DNA of 64,000 bases from Adhaeribacter aquaticus DSM 16391 (GCF_000473365.1 NZ_KI421517.1:1794745-1858744), one strand, 5' to 3'; counted from the stretch's first letter, positions 9,351 through 19,258 are shown. The notes: generated by a model not told the origin, from the sequence alone. Program-made: numbers and translations.

Positions 9351-9845
9351 ATGGGAGATATTGAAAAAATTGCCTTGCAGGAACAACGATTACAATTTGA
9401 TTCTTTTAATGCTACTACCGCCTGGGAACTAGGTAACCGGCTAAAAACGGCCATTGAAAAAATGAACGCCAAGGCAGCAATCGATATTCAGATGAATGGC
9501 CAACCTTTATTTTTTTATGCCATGCCAGGCACCACCCCAGATAATGTGGAATGGGTTCGCCGCAAACGCAATGTGGTAAATCGGCTTTATCGAAGCTCCT
9601 ACGCGATAGGACTACAATTGCAAAAACAAAACACGACTTTAACCGATAAACTGGGCGTTGAACTAAAAGACTATGCCACGCATGGCGGCTGCTTTCCGTT
9701 AATTCTAAAAAACAGCGGCTGCGTTGGCACCATAACTGTATCAGGGTTGCCGCAGCGCGACGACCACGAAGTAATAGTGGCCGTACTGGCAGATATGCTT
9801 GATCAGCCACTTACTGAGCTCGCTTTGGGTACACCGTCTAAGTAA
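9351..9845 (+). CDS. UPF0303 / heme-degrading-domain family protein
   Basis: The 164-residue protein resembles the UPF0303 (YBR137W-like) family, related to the HbpS/GlcG (DUF336) fold. Landmarks are QPLFFYAMPGTTPDNVEWVRRK and the glycine-rich HGGCFPLI...GCVGTITVSGLPQRDDHEV stretch. Databases sometimes call this a heme-degrading domain; I see no direct heme ligand evidence. The protein is cytoplasmic. The stop codon of this plus-strand gene lies 2 nt from the stop of the converging methyltransferase gene, with no room for a terminator between them. Confidence 0.8.
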   Translation: MGDIEKIALQEQRLQFDSFNATTAWELGNRLKTAIEKMNAKAAIDIQMNGQPLFFYAMPGTTPDNVEWVRRKRNVVNRLYRSSYAIGLQLQKQNTTLTDKLGVELKDYATHGGCFPLILKNSGCVGTITVSGLPQRDDHEVIVAVLADMLDQPLTELALGTPSK

Positions 9846-9847
9846 AA

Positions 9848-11002
9848 CTACTTCTTGCTTCCGCGGTAAAGCTCGTACTTTAGCAACCGACTATCTAAAG
9901 GGCCATTATATAGAGGGATACGCCGGGAGGCACGTAATCCAATATGCTTGGCCGCTTCAAGATTCGCCGTAAATATGTAAGCATCGTAACCAGAAAAATT
10001 TGTTTTCAGAGTATCTCCTATCGTTTTATATAACTCATTTATATCAATGGTCGCTTCCAGACGTTCGCCATAAGGAGGATTTAATATAACTACACCGTTT
10101 TCTCCTATTGCTTTAGCCTCGCGCATATCACGTACCCGCACCCTAATTTCGTCTTCCAGGCCGGCGTTGGTAATATTTGTACGGGCAGCATCTATATAAT
10201 CCCGGTCGATATCTGATCCAATAATATCAATTTCAGCCTCTGGCAACCGTTTGCCTTTGGCCTCCTCTATTACCTGGTAATATAACTGCTGATCAAAGTC
10301 GTTCCAGTAACGAAAGCCAAAATTATCTTTCCGGAATATTCCCGGAGCAATATTATACGCCAATAAGGCCGCCTCAATTAAGAAAGTACCAGAACCACAC
10401 ATTGGATCAATAAAAGGAGACTTTTTATCCCAGCCAGTAAGCATAATAATACCGGCAGCTAAAACTTCATTTAAAGGAGCCACATTTGTTTGCAACCGGT
10501 ACCCCCGCCGGTGTAAAGAATCACCCGATGAATCCAATGCCAACGTTACCTGGTTTTCGTGCATGTGCAGATTAAACCGGATATCTGGTCGCGCCACGTC
10601 TACACTAGGTCGTTCACCGGTTTTGCGACGGAACTGGTCTACAATGGCATCTTTGGTAAGCTGTGCTAAAAACAAGGAGTGTTGGAAAGTAGATTGGCTT
10701 ACTACCGCATTAATAGCAAAAGTTTGGGACGTATTTAAGTATTCTTCCCAATTAATGCGGCTCACCTTCCGGTACAAATCGTCTTCGTCGCGGGCAAAAA
10801 AATTAGCAAACGGTACCAATATCCGAATAGCAGTACGGCACCAGATATTAGCAGCGTATAAAAGTTTTTTGTCTCCGGTAAACTCTACTGCCCGGGTAGC
10901 CAACCGGATATCTTGGGCACCTAATTGTCGTAATTCACCAGCCAATATTTCTTCTAATCCAAACTGAGTGGTGGCAATCATGGTAAATGGTTTATTCTGC
11001 AT
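9848..11002 (-). CDS. THUMP-domain class I SAM-dependent RNA methyltransferase (RlmL/YcbY N-terminal type)
   Basis: It probably methylates guanine N2 in 23S rRNA, like the RlmL half of E. coli RlmKL. The 384 residues start with the FGLEEILAGELRQLGA ferredoxin-like segment, then a THUMP domain (about 60-160), then a UPF0020 methyltransferase domain. In the latter, DPMCGSGTFLIEAAL near residue 196 is the SAM-binding motif and NPPYGER near 308 the catalytic motif. The RlmK half is absent, as usual for this family in Bacteroidota. Substrate site is inferred from family, not shown. Confidence 0.9.
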   Translation of the reverse strand: MQNKPFTMIATTQFGLEEILAGELRQLGAQDIRLATRAVEFTGDKKLLYAANIWCRTAIRILVPFANFFARDEDDLYRKVSRINWEEYLNTSQTFAINAVVSQSTFQHSLFLAQLTKDAIVDQFRRKTGERPSVDVARPDIRFNLHMHENQVTLALDSSGDSLHRRGYRLQTNVAPLNEVLAAGIIMLTGWDKKSPFIDPMCGSGTFLIEAALLAYNIAPGIFRKDNFGFRYWNDFDQQLYYQVIEEAKGKRLPEAEIDIIGSDIDRDYIDAARTNITNAGLEDEIRVRVRDMREAKAIGENGVVILNPPYGERLEATIDINELYKTIGDTLKTNFSGYDAYIFTANLEAAKHIGLRASRRIPLYNGPLDSRLLKYELYRGSKK

Positions 11003-11147
11003 TTTCCGGTTTATTAGGTGCTATATATTTTTGTTAAATTCAAAGTTCAAACTTAAAGCAAATACTAGAATTTATTAAGCAGATATAGGTATTTAACTTG
11101 TAAAAGTTTAGAAGAGTTAAAGTAAAAAGATGCTGATTTTTGTTTTG

Positions 11148-11155
11148 TACCTTTG
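11148..11155 (+). promoter_or_regulatory. Promoter -7 element of murB
   Basis: TACCTTTG is an exact TAnnTTTG match, 21 nt before the murB ATG. It overlaps a possible in-frame TTG start at 11153, which argues against that start. Confidence 0.65.
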
Positions 11156-11176
11156 CAGCAAATAAATAAGCCAAAC

Positions 11177-12193
11177 ATGACTTTTAGGCAGAATTATTCT
11201 CTTAAAGATTTAAATACCTTTGGCCTTGATGTTACGGCCAAACAATACGCTAGTTTTAGCTCGGTGCAGGAACTGCAAGTATTATTACAACTCCCTGAAC
11301 TGGATAAAAGTAATATCCTGATTTTAGGGGGCGGCAGCAATGTCTTGTTTACCCAGAACTTTGATGGAACGGTTTTACAAAATAAAATAGAAGGAATTAC
11401 CATAACCGAAGAAACAGGAGACTTTACCCTAATAGAAGCAGGGGGCGGCGTTTTATGGCATGACCTGGTGTTGTTTTCCATTGAAAATAATTTGGGCGGT
11501 ATTGAGAATCTGTCGCTTATACCAGGTACAGTTGGGGCAGCGCCTTTGCAAAACATTGGTGCTTATGGCGTCGAGTTGAAGGATACTTTTTATAGTCTGG
11601 AAGCTGTAAATATTGCATCAGGAACCGTTAAGCGATTTAAAGCTGAGGATTGTGGCTTTGGCTATCGCGAAAGTATTTTTAAAAAGGAGCTAAAAGGGCA
11701 ATATATTGTAACCCACGTAACCTTAAAACTTTCTAAAAACCCCGTTTTTAATACTTCTTATGGAGCTATAAAAGATACGCTGATAAGCATGAACGTACAG
11801 GACCTTTCCTTAAAAGCCATTAGTGAGGCTGTTTGTTCTATCCGGAAAAGTAAATTACCAGATCCGAAACAAATAGGCAATGCAGGTTCCTTTTTTAAAA
11901 ACCCCGAAATTTCTCAGGAAGATTTTGTTCAATTAAAGGCACAAAACCCGGATATACCTAGTTACCCAGCGCCAGGAAACAAAGTTAAGGTACCGGCAGG
12001 TTGGTTAATAGAACGCTGTGGCTGGAAAGGAAAAAAGCTGGAAAACTACGGCGTACATAAAGACCAGGCATTAGTTTTAGTAAACTATGGCGGTGCTCAT
12101 GGCCATCAGATTAAAGCATTAGCCCACGACATTATAGCTTCTGTTAAAGAGAGATTTGGTATAACCTTAACCCCAGAAGTAAATATTTTATAA
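11177..12193 (+). CDS. murB: UDP-N-acetylmuramate dehydrogenase
   Basis: MurB is the FAD enzyme that reduces UDP-GlcNAc-enolpyruvate with NADPH to UDP-MurNAc, the step after MurA. Motifs: N-terminal NTFGLDVTA, FAD-binding LGGGSNVLF, IPGTVGAAPLQNIGAYGVE, and GNAGSFFKNP with the catalytic Ser of type I MurB; the C-terminal VNYGGAHG region is also present. I choose the ATG giving MTFRQNYSL (338 residues); an in-frame TTG 24 nt upstream lies inside the promoter element. The gene is divergent from the RNA methyltransferase gene and ends in a shared terminator. Confidence 0.95.
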   Translation: MTFRQNYSLKDLNTFGLDVTAKQYASFSSVQELQVLLQLPELDKSNILILGGGSNVLFTQNFDGTVLQNKIEGITITEETGDFTLIEAGGGVLWHDLVLFSIENNLGGIENLSLIPGTVGAAPLQNIGAYGVELKDTFYSLEAVNIASGTVKRFKAEDCGFGYRESIFKKELKGQYIVTHVTLKLSKNPVFNTSYGAIKDTLISMNVQDLSLKAISEAVCSIRKSKLPDPKQIGNAGSFFKNPEISQEDFVQLKAQNPDIPSYPAPGNKVKVPAGWLIERCGWKGKKLENYGVHKDQALVLVNYGGAHGHQIKALAHDIIASVKERFGITLTPEVNIL

Positions 12194-12194
12194 T

Positions 12195-12227
12195 AAAAAA
12201 GCCGGGCCTGTGGGTCCGGCTTTTTTT
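12195..12227. terminator. Bidirectional terminator between murB and the porin-like gene
   Basis: An 8-bp stem GCCGGGCC/GGTCCGGC (one G-T pair) with a TGTG loop is flanked by an A run on the left and T7 on the right. It lies between converging genes. Confidence 0.9.
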
Positions 12228-12258
12228 ATTATAAACAACTAAATTGTGATCTTTCAGC

Positions 12259-13644
12259 TTATTGCAGGAATAATTGGTACTGCAAAGTAATTGATCCCCG
12301 GCGTCCAGCAACTTTTTCGGCCGTGTTATAATAAGGCCGGTTTTGGTAATCTAAAGAAACCTTAGAACGGTGACCGGTAAGTAAATAATTGAATCCAATA
12401 TTATACACATTAGTAGGATCATTTAATAATTCAAACCTCCCGTGGTAATAAGTTACATATGGTTGCAACTGTCCACGGTCCTCGCCTAATAAATTATTGG
12501 CCAACAAATAGCCTAGCTGGCCATAAACAATTTGTCCGGTACCCATCATAGGTATTCCATTTCCGCCTTTACTGGATAAATTACTTACTCCTGCATCTAT
12601 AGAATTAGCATCGGCTGGGTTCATTTGTTGTAGGACCCGGATGTAATTGGGCCCAAAGTCATAGCTGTAATAACCTAAATAAGCGGTTAATGCCGTTCCT
12701 TTGGTGGTATTAATGGGTGTATCTAAAAATCCTTCTACATTCCAGAGCCGCATGTTGTGAAATTGGGTTCCTGTTGGAGATGCCGACCACATTGCATTCT
12801 TCTGACGGATAAATCCACCAGCCAAGTTCAAAACCTTTTTCTTGCCTAAATAGGTACCCGCCATGTAAGGCATTGTATTAGCTTCTTTTTCCCAGAACTG
12901 ATACATTAAATAACCCTGGTATTGCTTATGATGGCCATAATTGGCAAAAGTGGCAATAGCTATTGGTGCCGGGTTGGATACAACTGCAGTGCTTATGGGA
13001 AAAGGATCACTTATAATAGCCCGGTAATCAAATTTACCTATTTGCCCACGCGCATACAGGCTAAGTTTACGATCGAATAAATCTATCTGATCCACGGTAG
13101 CCTGCGCCCAAACTGGTACATCTAAAGCCAGGATAGTTCCTATACTGGGTTGCGTAAACCGTGACAACCCATTAGTAGCGGTTAAACCAGCACCTACTTT
13201 TAATTCATTGCCTTTAGATAACCGGTATTCCCCTAAAGCATCATGAAAAAAAGCCTGTACTTTACGGTTCTGCGGATTAGCACCATTATTATAATTAAAG
13301 TTAAAGTTATTCATCCCGAACTGAAAGTATAAAAAAGCCCGGTCGGTAATTTGTCCGAACATCTGAATCCGGGTACGGCGGAGGCCAATGTCAAAAGTAT
13401 TATTAGCCGGTTGTCCTAAAACCGTAGTACCCGGGTTACTTTGATCATACCTTAGCCAGGTCTGGTTTAAAAAGGTAGCCTGGAAGTAATGACTACCATC
13501 CTCATTCAAGTTAAATTTCAATGGTTTGTCATCAGCTCTTGTGGCTACAGGAACCGTTTCGGCTGGACTTACAGCCTCTGTTTGTGCGACAGAAAAAGAG
13601 CTGGCAGATACTAAAACCGCAAGCGATAAAAGTAGTTGTTTCAT
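12259..13644 (-). CDS. Outer-membrane porin-like beta-barrel protein
   Basis: The 461-residue protein has a signal peptide (MKQLLLSLAVLVSASSFSVAQ, cut near residue 20-21), then a short Pro/Ala-rich stretch, then alternating hydrophobic/aromatic strands throughout. Examples are HYFQATFLNQTWLRYDQ, the NTFDIGLRRTRIQMFGQI phrase typical of phosphate-selective or short-chain porins, and a final strand GSITLQYQLFLQ. It is probably a porin in the outer membrane; the substrate cannot be told. Single gene, converging with murB. Confidence 0.8.
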   Translation of the reverse strand: MKQLLLSLAVLVSASSFSVAQTEAVSPAETVPVATRADDKPLKFNLNEDGSHYFQATFLNQTWLRYDQSNPGTTVLGQPANNTFDIGLRRTRIQMFGQITDRAFLYFQFGMNNFNFNYNNGANPQNRKVQAFFHDALGEYRLSKGNELKVGAGLTATNGLSRFTQPSIGTILALDVPVWAQATVDQIDLFDRKLSLYARGQIGKFDYRAIISDPFPISTAVVSNPAPIAIATFANYGHHKQYQGYLMYQFWEKEANTMPYMAGTYLGKKKVLNLAGGFIRQKNAMWSASPTGTQFHNMRLWNVEGFLDTPINTTKGTALTAYLGYYSYDFGPNYIRVLQQMNPADANSIDAGVSNLSSKGGNGIPMMGTGQIVYGQLGYLLANNLLGEDRGQLQPYVTYYHGRFELLNDPTNVYNIGFNYLLTGHRSKVSLDYQNRPYYNTAEKVAGRRGSITLQYQLFLQ

Positions 13645-13984
13645 AGTATGATCGGTAAAATCAAATAATTTCCCTAAATAAATGATACAAAGGCTGGCTT
13701 ACCTCCATCAAAAATCAACCTTTGGTAGGACCAAGTATTAGGCAAAGCTATTAAAAAAAGGAAGGAATGACCAAAAAGCATAGGAAATGATAATGTAAAA
13801 TCAATTTTAAATTTTATAGAAAACAAGTAGCTTCTTAACCAATACAATAACGTTTTACTTTCAATAATAGTCCAGTTGTATAGTGTTGAGATAAAAAAAA
13901 TGCCTGTTCCTAAATCAGGAACAGGCAATAAAATGGAAGCTTAAGCAGCAAAATGAATGGTTAACCAGACAGTTCTTAAATTTT
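13645..13984. other. Intergenic, contains the mutS2 terminator
   Basis: About 340 nt, AT-rich, between the porin-like start and the mutS2 end. A short open frame on the minus strand here shows no family resemblance and runs through the hairpin, so I do not call it. Confidence 0.5.
13901..13927 (-). terminator. Terminator downstream of mutS2
   Basis: A perfect 11-bp stem TGCCTGTTCCT/AGGAACAGGCA with a 5-nt loop. On the minus strand it is followed by a T8 run (A run at 13893-13900), as expected for mutS2. Confidence 0.85.
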
Positions 13985-16375
13985 TTATTTTAAAACTACA
14001 ACCGATACCCCATCTCCCCCTCTTTCCACATATTCATCACTTACACTGGCCACTTCCCGTACACTGCGTAAATAATCTCTGAGGATTTGTTTTAATATGC
14101 CATTTCCCCGACCATGAATAACCTTAACTTCCGGTATACCTAACATCACAGCATCATCAACAAAGGCCATAACTTTAGTCAGCGCATCTTCGGCCCGCTG
14201 CCCCCTGACATCTAAGGTCAAATTAAAGTCAGCTAAGCGTTGAGTTAGATTTAAACTTTGATGTGATTTAGCAGCCTCCTCCTTTTTAACCCGATTAGAT
14301 TTACGTTCGGTTCTGGTAAGGTTGGCCACTTTCACAATGGTTTTAATGTCGCCAAACATAACCTCAGCTGTTTTGCCCTTTATAGCCGTAATTTGGCCAA
14401 CCGAATCCTGACCAATTAAAGCCACATAGTCGCCTGCCCCAAGTTCGCGGTTATCTGTTACAGCATTCCTTTTTACAGCTCGTACTTCAGGCTTTACCTT
14501 TTCAGCCGTAAAAGCTTCCAGTTTTTGCCTGGCTAGCTTGGTTTGTTCTTTATCGGCCTGGCTATCCTTTATTTGTTTTATGGTTGCCTCAATCTGCTGG
14601 TTGGTATCTTTAAGTAATAGTTTTGCTTTATGCTTAGCTTCCAGTAAAATATCGGCTTTACTTTCTTCAATATGTTCCTTCAGATCAGAATACTCTTTAA
14701 CCGATTGTTTTAATTTACGTTCCTGAATTCCCAGTTCCCGGTTACGCTTTTCCAGTTCTGCTTTTTCAGCTTCCAGTTCTTCCAGTAACCGATCGTATCG
14801 GATTTTATCGTGGCCGGCCAGTTTCCCTGCTTTATTTACAATTTCTTGCGGCAAACCTATTTTGCGCGCAATCTCAATAGCAAAAGAACTTCCTGGTTTA
14901 CCAATTTCCAGTTGATACAGCGGTTTTAATTCTTTTACATCGTAGCGCATGGCTCCGTTTACAATACCAACAGTTTTTTCGGCATAGTGCTTCAGGTTAG
15001 TATAGTGGGTGGTTATTACACCAAACACCTTTTGCTGATTTAGTTTATCTAATACGGCCTCGGCTATAGCACCTCCTAATTGGGGTTCAGTACCAGTACC
15101 AAACTCATCAATCAAACCCAGGCTCTTCCTACCCGCATGCACCACAAACTGCTTCATGTTTTGTAAATGCGAGCTATAGGTACTCAGGTCATTTTCCAGC
15201 GACTGTTCATCCCCAATATCAATGAATATATCTTCAAAAATACCAGCTTCTGAACCTTCATTTACGGGTATAAGCAATCCACATTGCAGCATATACTGCA
15301 CCAGCCCCACTGTTTTCAGGGCTACTGATTTACCTCCGGCATTAGGACCTGAAATAAGCAAAATGCGTTGCTCGGGGTGCAAATACAAAGATAAAGGCAC
15401 TACCTGACGCCCCTGAGCCAGAAAATTTAAAAACAATAAAGGGTGGCGGGCATTGTTCCATTTTATTAAAGGAAGCTTCTGGACCGTGGGTAAAGTCGCC
15501 TCAATACGGTTAGCAAAAATTGCTTTGGCCCGGATAAAATCTAATAAACCTAAATACTGGTAGGCCTTGCGTAATTCTGGAATAAACTGCCGCAAGTGAT
15601 TTGTCAGATGAGTTAATATTCTGATTAACTCCCGATGATAAGCATTCTCCAGATCTTTAATATCATTGTTTAGTTCAAAAACAACGTCTGGTTCTATGTA
15701 AACAGTTTGACCGGTGGTAGATTCATCGTGGATCAGTCCTTTTACTTTGCGCTTATGTTCAGCCAGCACAGGAATTACAATCCGTCCTCCCCGAATAGTT
15801 GGTTCAGCATCGCTGTTGGTCCAGCCAGAATTCTTAGCATTTCTTAAAACCGATTGAATCTGCTTACGCAAAACACCTTGTTGATGAATCAAATCGGTCT
15901 TTAATCTAGATAATTCCGGCGAGGCATTGTCACGTACCTGACCATTATCATCCACCACTTTATCCAGGGCAGCAATTAAATTACGATCAACTATTACAGC
16001 CTCGCCTAACGTTTGCAAGTAAGGATACTGTCCTGGTTCGGCCTGCGAAAAGAAAGTTAATGCCTGCCGGATAGTTCGCAGCGACATTTTTATTTCATAA
16101 AAGGCATAAACATCTAAAAAAGTATTCTCAATAGCCGCCCGGTTCAGGTGCTCTGTTACATCAAAATAATATTGGGTAGGAAAATCGCCGCCAGCTGCTA
16201 AAACAGCTTTAAATTCATGGGTTTGGTGCAACAGTTTCAGCACCAGATCTTGCCGCGTTAAAAACTGCATGCGGTTTACAAACCACTGCCCTAGTGGGCT
16301 TAAGCATATCTTCGTTAGGGTTTCCCGAATTTGAGTAAACCCTATTTTATTTTCAAAGTTTTCTGGGTATATCAA
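13985..16375 (-). CDS. mutS2: Endonuclease MutS2
   Basis: A MutS-family ATPase with a C-terminal Smr nuclease domain. It is implicated in suppressing recombination and, in some bacteria, in rescuing collided ribosomes. The 796 residues show Walker A SGPNAGGKS near residue 342-350, Walker B LGLIDEFGTGTEP, and the signature DLSTYSSHLQNM. A long charged coiled coil lies at about 520-640, then a KOW-like segment, then Smr near 718-796. In Smr the LDLRG-type motif reads LDVRG and HGRGNGILK is intact. Start chosen at MIYPENFENKIGF. Confidence 0.95.
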   Translation of the reverse strand: MIYPENFENKIGFTQIRETLTKICLSPLGQWFVNRMQFLTRQDLVLKLLHQTHEFKAVLAAGGDFPTQYYFDVTEHLNRAAIENTFLDVYAFYEIKMSLRTIRQALTFFSQAEPGQYPYLQTLGEAVIVDRNLIAALDKVVDDNGQVRDNASPELSRLKTDLIHQQGVLRKQIQSVLRNAKNSGWTNSDAEPTIRGGRIVIPVLAEHKRKVKGLIHDESTTGQTVYIEPDVVFELNNDIKDLENAYHRELIRILTHLTNHLRQFIPELRKAYQYLGLLDFIRAKAIFANRIEATLPTVQKLPLIKWNNARHPLLFLNFLAQGRQVVPLSLYLHPEQRILLISGPNAGGKSVALKTVGLVQYMLQCGLLIPVNEGSEAGIFEDIFIDIGDEQSLENDLSTYSSHLQNMKQFVVHAGRKSLGLIDEFGTGTEPQLGGAIAEAVLDKLNQQKVFGVITTHYTNLKHYAEKTVGIVNGAMRYDVKELKPLYQLEIGKPGSSFAIEIARKIGLPQEIVNKAGKLAGHDKIRYDRLLEELEAEKAELEKRNRELGIQERKLKQSVKEYSDLKEHIEESKADILLEAKHKAKLLLKDTNQQIEATIKQIKDSQADKEQTKLARQKLEAFTAEKVKPEVRAVKRNAVTDNRELGAGDYVALIGQDSVGQITAIKGKTAEVMFGDIKTIVKVANLTRTERKSNRVKKEEAAKSHQSLNLTQRLADFNLTLDVRGQRAEDALTKVMAFVDDAVMLGIPEVKVIHGRGNGILKQILRDYLRSVREVASVSDEYVERGGDGVSVVVLK

Positions 16376-16632
16376 GGTTTATTTATTCTAATTTTTGATC
16401 ATCAATCTGGTGCCCCAAAAATGGGATTACCAGGCTATATAAAACAATTTTTTAGTAGAAATGATTTACTAAGGGTAAACTTTTATTAAGATATAATAGT
16501 CCAATAAAGTTTTAAAATCAGAATCGTTAACCTAAGTTTCCAATAGGTTCCGCTAAAAAACCTTTATATAAATTTCTGATTCAGACCCTATTCCCAAGCT
16601 TTAAAAAGAAATACAAACTCCTTTAGCGCTTA

Positions 16633-17403
16633 TCAAAATTTTTCTTCTATCCCTAAACCAAACAAAGCAAAATCATATTTTACCGGGTCCTCCGGATCAA
16701 ACTGTTTTAGCTGGTGGGTTAATTCAGCAGCCGTTTGCCAATCGGTTTGCGGACGGGTTATTAATCCTAACTTGCGCGCTACCCGATCTACATGCACATC
16801 ACACGGGCAAATTAAATCAGCTGGTTTAATCGTTTTCCAAATGCCAAAATCTACGCCTTTATCATCCTGCCGCACCATCCATCGCAAGTACATATTAATG
16901 CGTTTACAAGCCGATTTTCGGGCAGGAGTAGATATATGTTTACGCGTTCGTTGGGGCGCCTCCAGAAGGCTAAATACTAAATTATAAAAATATTCAAGTC
17001 GTTGCTTCTGATCCGTTATAGTTCCTGAATTCGTAAAAGCATCTTCTAAAGTATCATGTTGTTGGTAAAAAGTTTGCATGAAATAAATCAAATACAATAA
17101 ATCTGTATCAATAAAGGTGCGATGCTTAAAGCCAAGCAAGTTCTGTAAATCTTTTTCCTGATGGTTTTTAATAAATTCAGCCGGAGCATTATCCATTCGG
17201 CTTAATAAATCCCGGCATTTGTTAATTATGGTAACTCGTTGGCCCCAAGCCAGGATAGCAGCAAAAAAACCAGCTATCTCAATATCTTGTTTTTGAGTGA
17301 AGCCATGCGGAATAACAATTGGATCGTTGGGTATGAATGCTGGTTGGTTAAATTTTTCATACCTATCATCCAACAGTACTTTTATGTTTTTGTAATTTAA
17401 CAT
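16633..17403 (-). CDS. TIGR02757 family protein
   Basis: A Bacteroidota/Chlorobi protein family of unknown function. Its helical repeats, AILAWGQRV motif and late FLPCDVHVDR-like phrase (here LICPCDVHVDRVARKLGL) recall HhH-GPD DNA glycosylases; that relation is inference. An in-frame ATG 21 nt upstream (17424) lies within a hairpin, so the MLNYKNIKVLLDDRYEKF start (256 residues) is preferred. The LysM-domain gene lies upstream on the same strand. Confidence 0.8.
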   Translation of the reverse strand: MLNYKNIKVLLDDRYEKFNQPAFIPNDPIVIPHGFTQKQDIEIAGFFAAILAWGQRVTIINKCRDLLSRMDNAPAEFIKNHQEKDLQNLLGFKHRTFIDTDLLYLIYFMQTFYQQHDTLEDAFTNSGTITDQKQRLEYFYNLVFSLLEAPQRTRKHISTPARKSACKRINMYLRWMVRQDDKGVDFGIWKTIKPADLICPCDVHVDRVARKLGLITRPQTDWQTAAELTHQLKQFDPEDPVKYDFALFGLGIEEKF

Positions 17404-17419
17404 AATAAATAAAATGAAA

Positions 17420-17450
17420 CCCATTTGCCCAGACTAACTGAACAAATGGG
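17420..17450 (-). terminator. Hairpin between the LysM gene and the TIGR02757 gene
   Basis: An 8-bp perfect stem CCCATTTG/CAAATGGG with a 15-nt loop. On the minus strand it is followed by TTTCATTTTATTT, so it may end the upstream LysM transcript. It overlaps the alternative start of the TIGR02757 gene. Confidence 0.5.
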
Positions 17451-17477
17451 TAAAACAATTTGGAGCTAAACAAATAT

Positions 17478-18425
17478 TTAAGGCATGTATGATACTTCTA
17501 CCCTGAATTTATTATCCAGAGCCGCTAACTTTTGGTAAGCTCGTTTCGAGATTTTAACTACCACTTTGTCATTAGCACCTGTTTCAGGCAGTTTACCAAT
17601 TACCCGCACATACACGCTCTGGTTATTCATAATATTTTTAACCTGCAGAATTGTACCTACAGGTGCCGATTTGTGCAAGGCTAAGTATTTATTATTATCG
17701 TTCCGACTGTCGATTACCTCTGCCAGGCCACTTTGAATGATTTTAGTAATGGTTTCGGATGATTTTTCTTTTTCTTCAGTTACTTCTGTAGTAGACCTGG
17801 TAGTTTCTACTGGTCTGGTTGCCACTGGAGTTGGAGCAGGTGGCTCTGGTCTGGCTATTGGTTCTTCCGGAGCAGTTGCTCGGGATGCTAAGCCTACAAT
17901 TAAGTTCTCGCCAATATTTACTACATCCGACGTTAAATTATTCCATCTTTTTATATCAGCAGTAGAAACATTGTATTGATTGGAGATGGAGAACAACGTT
18001 TGTTTAGATTCAACCTGATGAATTCTATTGCCTTTTGCATCAAATTTCGGAGCTGGCGCAGCTGTGGCCACCGGGGCAGAAGTACTTACCGGAGTAGGAG
18101 TAGCAGCAGCTTTAACAGTAGTAGCTGGTGTAGATGTGGTTGCGGCTGTAGCAGGAGCCGCTGCCCGAGGAATGTAAAGTATTTGGTCAATTCTTAAACC
18201 CGCATTTACGCCAGGATTAGCACTTGAAATTTGAGCCACCGAAACCCGATATCTCCGGGAAAGAGAAAATAAAGTTTCTCCTTTTACTATTTTATGTACT
18301 ACATGGTCCTGTCCGCTTCTTTTTTCTGTTCCTATAGAGTCTAAAGGAGCTACAAAAGCCCCTGCCATACCTTTATTGAGAAGCGTTAAAAATAAAGTGG
18401 TAATTAAAAAAACTTGCTTAAACAT
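17478..18425 (-). CDS. Secreted protein with two LysM domains and an RlpA-like C-terminal domain
   Basis: The 315-residue exported protein has a signal peptide at the N-terminus (FLITTLFLTLLNKGMAGAF). LysM 1 (HKIVKGETLFSLSRRYRVS, about 43-88) and LysM 2 (HQVESKQTLFSISNQYNVS, about 137-180) are joined and followed by Pro/Thr/Ala-rich linkers. The C-terminal 90 residues resemble a double-psi beta-barrel (ALHKSAPVGTILQVKN...VYVRVIGKLP). LysM binds peptidoglycan, so it probably acts in the periplasm on or at the wall. The catalytic Asp/His of lytic RlpA enzymes is not evident, so enzyme activity is doubtful. Confidence 0.85.
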   Translation of the reverse strand: MFKQVFLITTLFLTLLNKGMAGAFVAPLDSIGTEKRSGQDHVVHKIVKGETLFSLSRRYRVSVAQISSANPGVNAGLRIDQILYIPRAAAPATAATTSTPATTVKAAATPTPVSTSAPVATAAPAPKFDAKGNRIHQVESKQTLFSISNQYNVSTADIKRWNNLTSDVVNIGENLIVGLASRATAPEEPIARPEPPAPTPVATRPVETTRSTTEVTEEKEKSSETITKIIQSGLAEVIDSRNDNNKYLALHKSAPVGTILQVKNIMNNQSVYVRVIGKLPETGANDKVVVKISKRAYQKLAALDNKFRVEVSYMP

Positions 18426-18442
18426 AATACTTCTAAAATAAA

Positions 18443-19258
18443 CTAAAACCCGTAACCCAACAATGTGCTTTTATTTTTCAATAAAATTAAGCTATTCTGT
18501 ATTATAAAAAAATTATCTAAACCTAGTCCCTCCAGGTTGGTAGCTAAATCCTCCTTCAGGATAAGCTCTCCTTCCAAATTGAAGACAGCTACCCTATAGC
18601 ATCTTTGGTTATTTGCATCAAAATTATAAAATCCTAAAATAAAAAAGTCTTTAGTTTCTAAATAATCAATGGCATCTTTTACTGTAATGTTTATTTTACT
18701 CTCTAAAAACTGCTGCAACGTACTAAAATGGGCACTAGAATCGGGATAATGGCCGGGCACCAGTACTGGTAAGCGCCGGTTTGCCTGATATGCAGCAAAT
18801 ATTGTTGGCATAGCAGAGGAGGACGCATTTTCAGATTCTGTAGTAAGCATTTTACCCGTAAAGGAGTCAATCAGCGATAAAGGTGCTTCCAACGCTTCAT
18901 TTTTCTTTACTAATAACCCATCAGGTATAAAACCATAATAAATAAATTCTGGATCTTGCCAGAGCAGTTTACCTGTTTTTACCTCCACCGCCGTTATCCC
19001 CTTATGACTTCCAAATCTGCGGTCGCCGATACCATGGAAAAATAATATTCCCTGATGAATATCCTCCAATCCAACGTACCAGGGTTCTCGGGTTTTATAA
19101 TCAGACAAAAGTAAGGCTCCGGTTTTAACATCCAATACAGAAAAGCTGGTATGCAACGTATCCGCATCTCTTACCTCAACGGCCAACAAGCCATGCTTAT
19201 CATCAATCCTTATTTGCCAAACAGGGGCCGCTAACGCTATGTCGAAGATTTGCTTCAA
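18443..19258 (-). CDS. DUF4905 family protein
   Basis: A Bacteroidota protein of unknown function, 271 residues, without signal peptide. Repeated short blade-like units (SFSVLDVKTGALL, ITAVEVKTGKLLWQD, SLIDSFTGKML) resemble PQQ/WD40-like beta-propeller strands; this is inference. It lies 17 nt upstream of the LysM gene on the same strand, so the two may be co-transcribed. Confidence 0.75.
   Translation of the reverse strand: MKQIFDIALAAPVWQIRIDDKHGLLAVEVRDADTLHTSFSVLDVKTGALLLSDYKTREPWYVGLEDIHQGILFFHGIGDRRFGSHKGITAVEVKTGKLLWQDPEFIYYGFIPDGLLVKKNEALEAPLSLIDSFTGKMLTTESENASSSAMPTIFAAYQANRRLPVLVPGHYPDSSAHFSTLQQFLESKINITVKDAIDYLETKDFFILGFYNFDANNQRCYRVAVFNLEGELILKEDLATNLEGLGLDNFFIIQNSLILLKNKSTLLGYGF

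Noticed and set aside
13674-13928. 84-codon minus-strand frame between the porin-like gene and mutS2
   Set aside because: It runs through the mutS2 terminator hairpin and has no recognisable domain.
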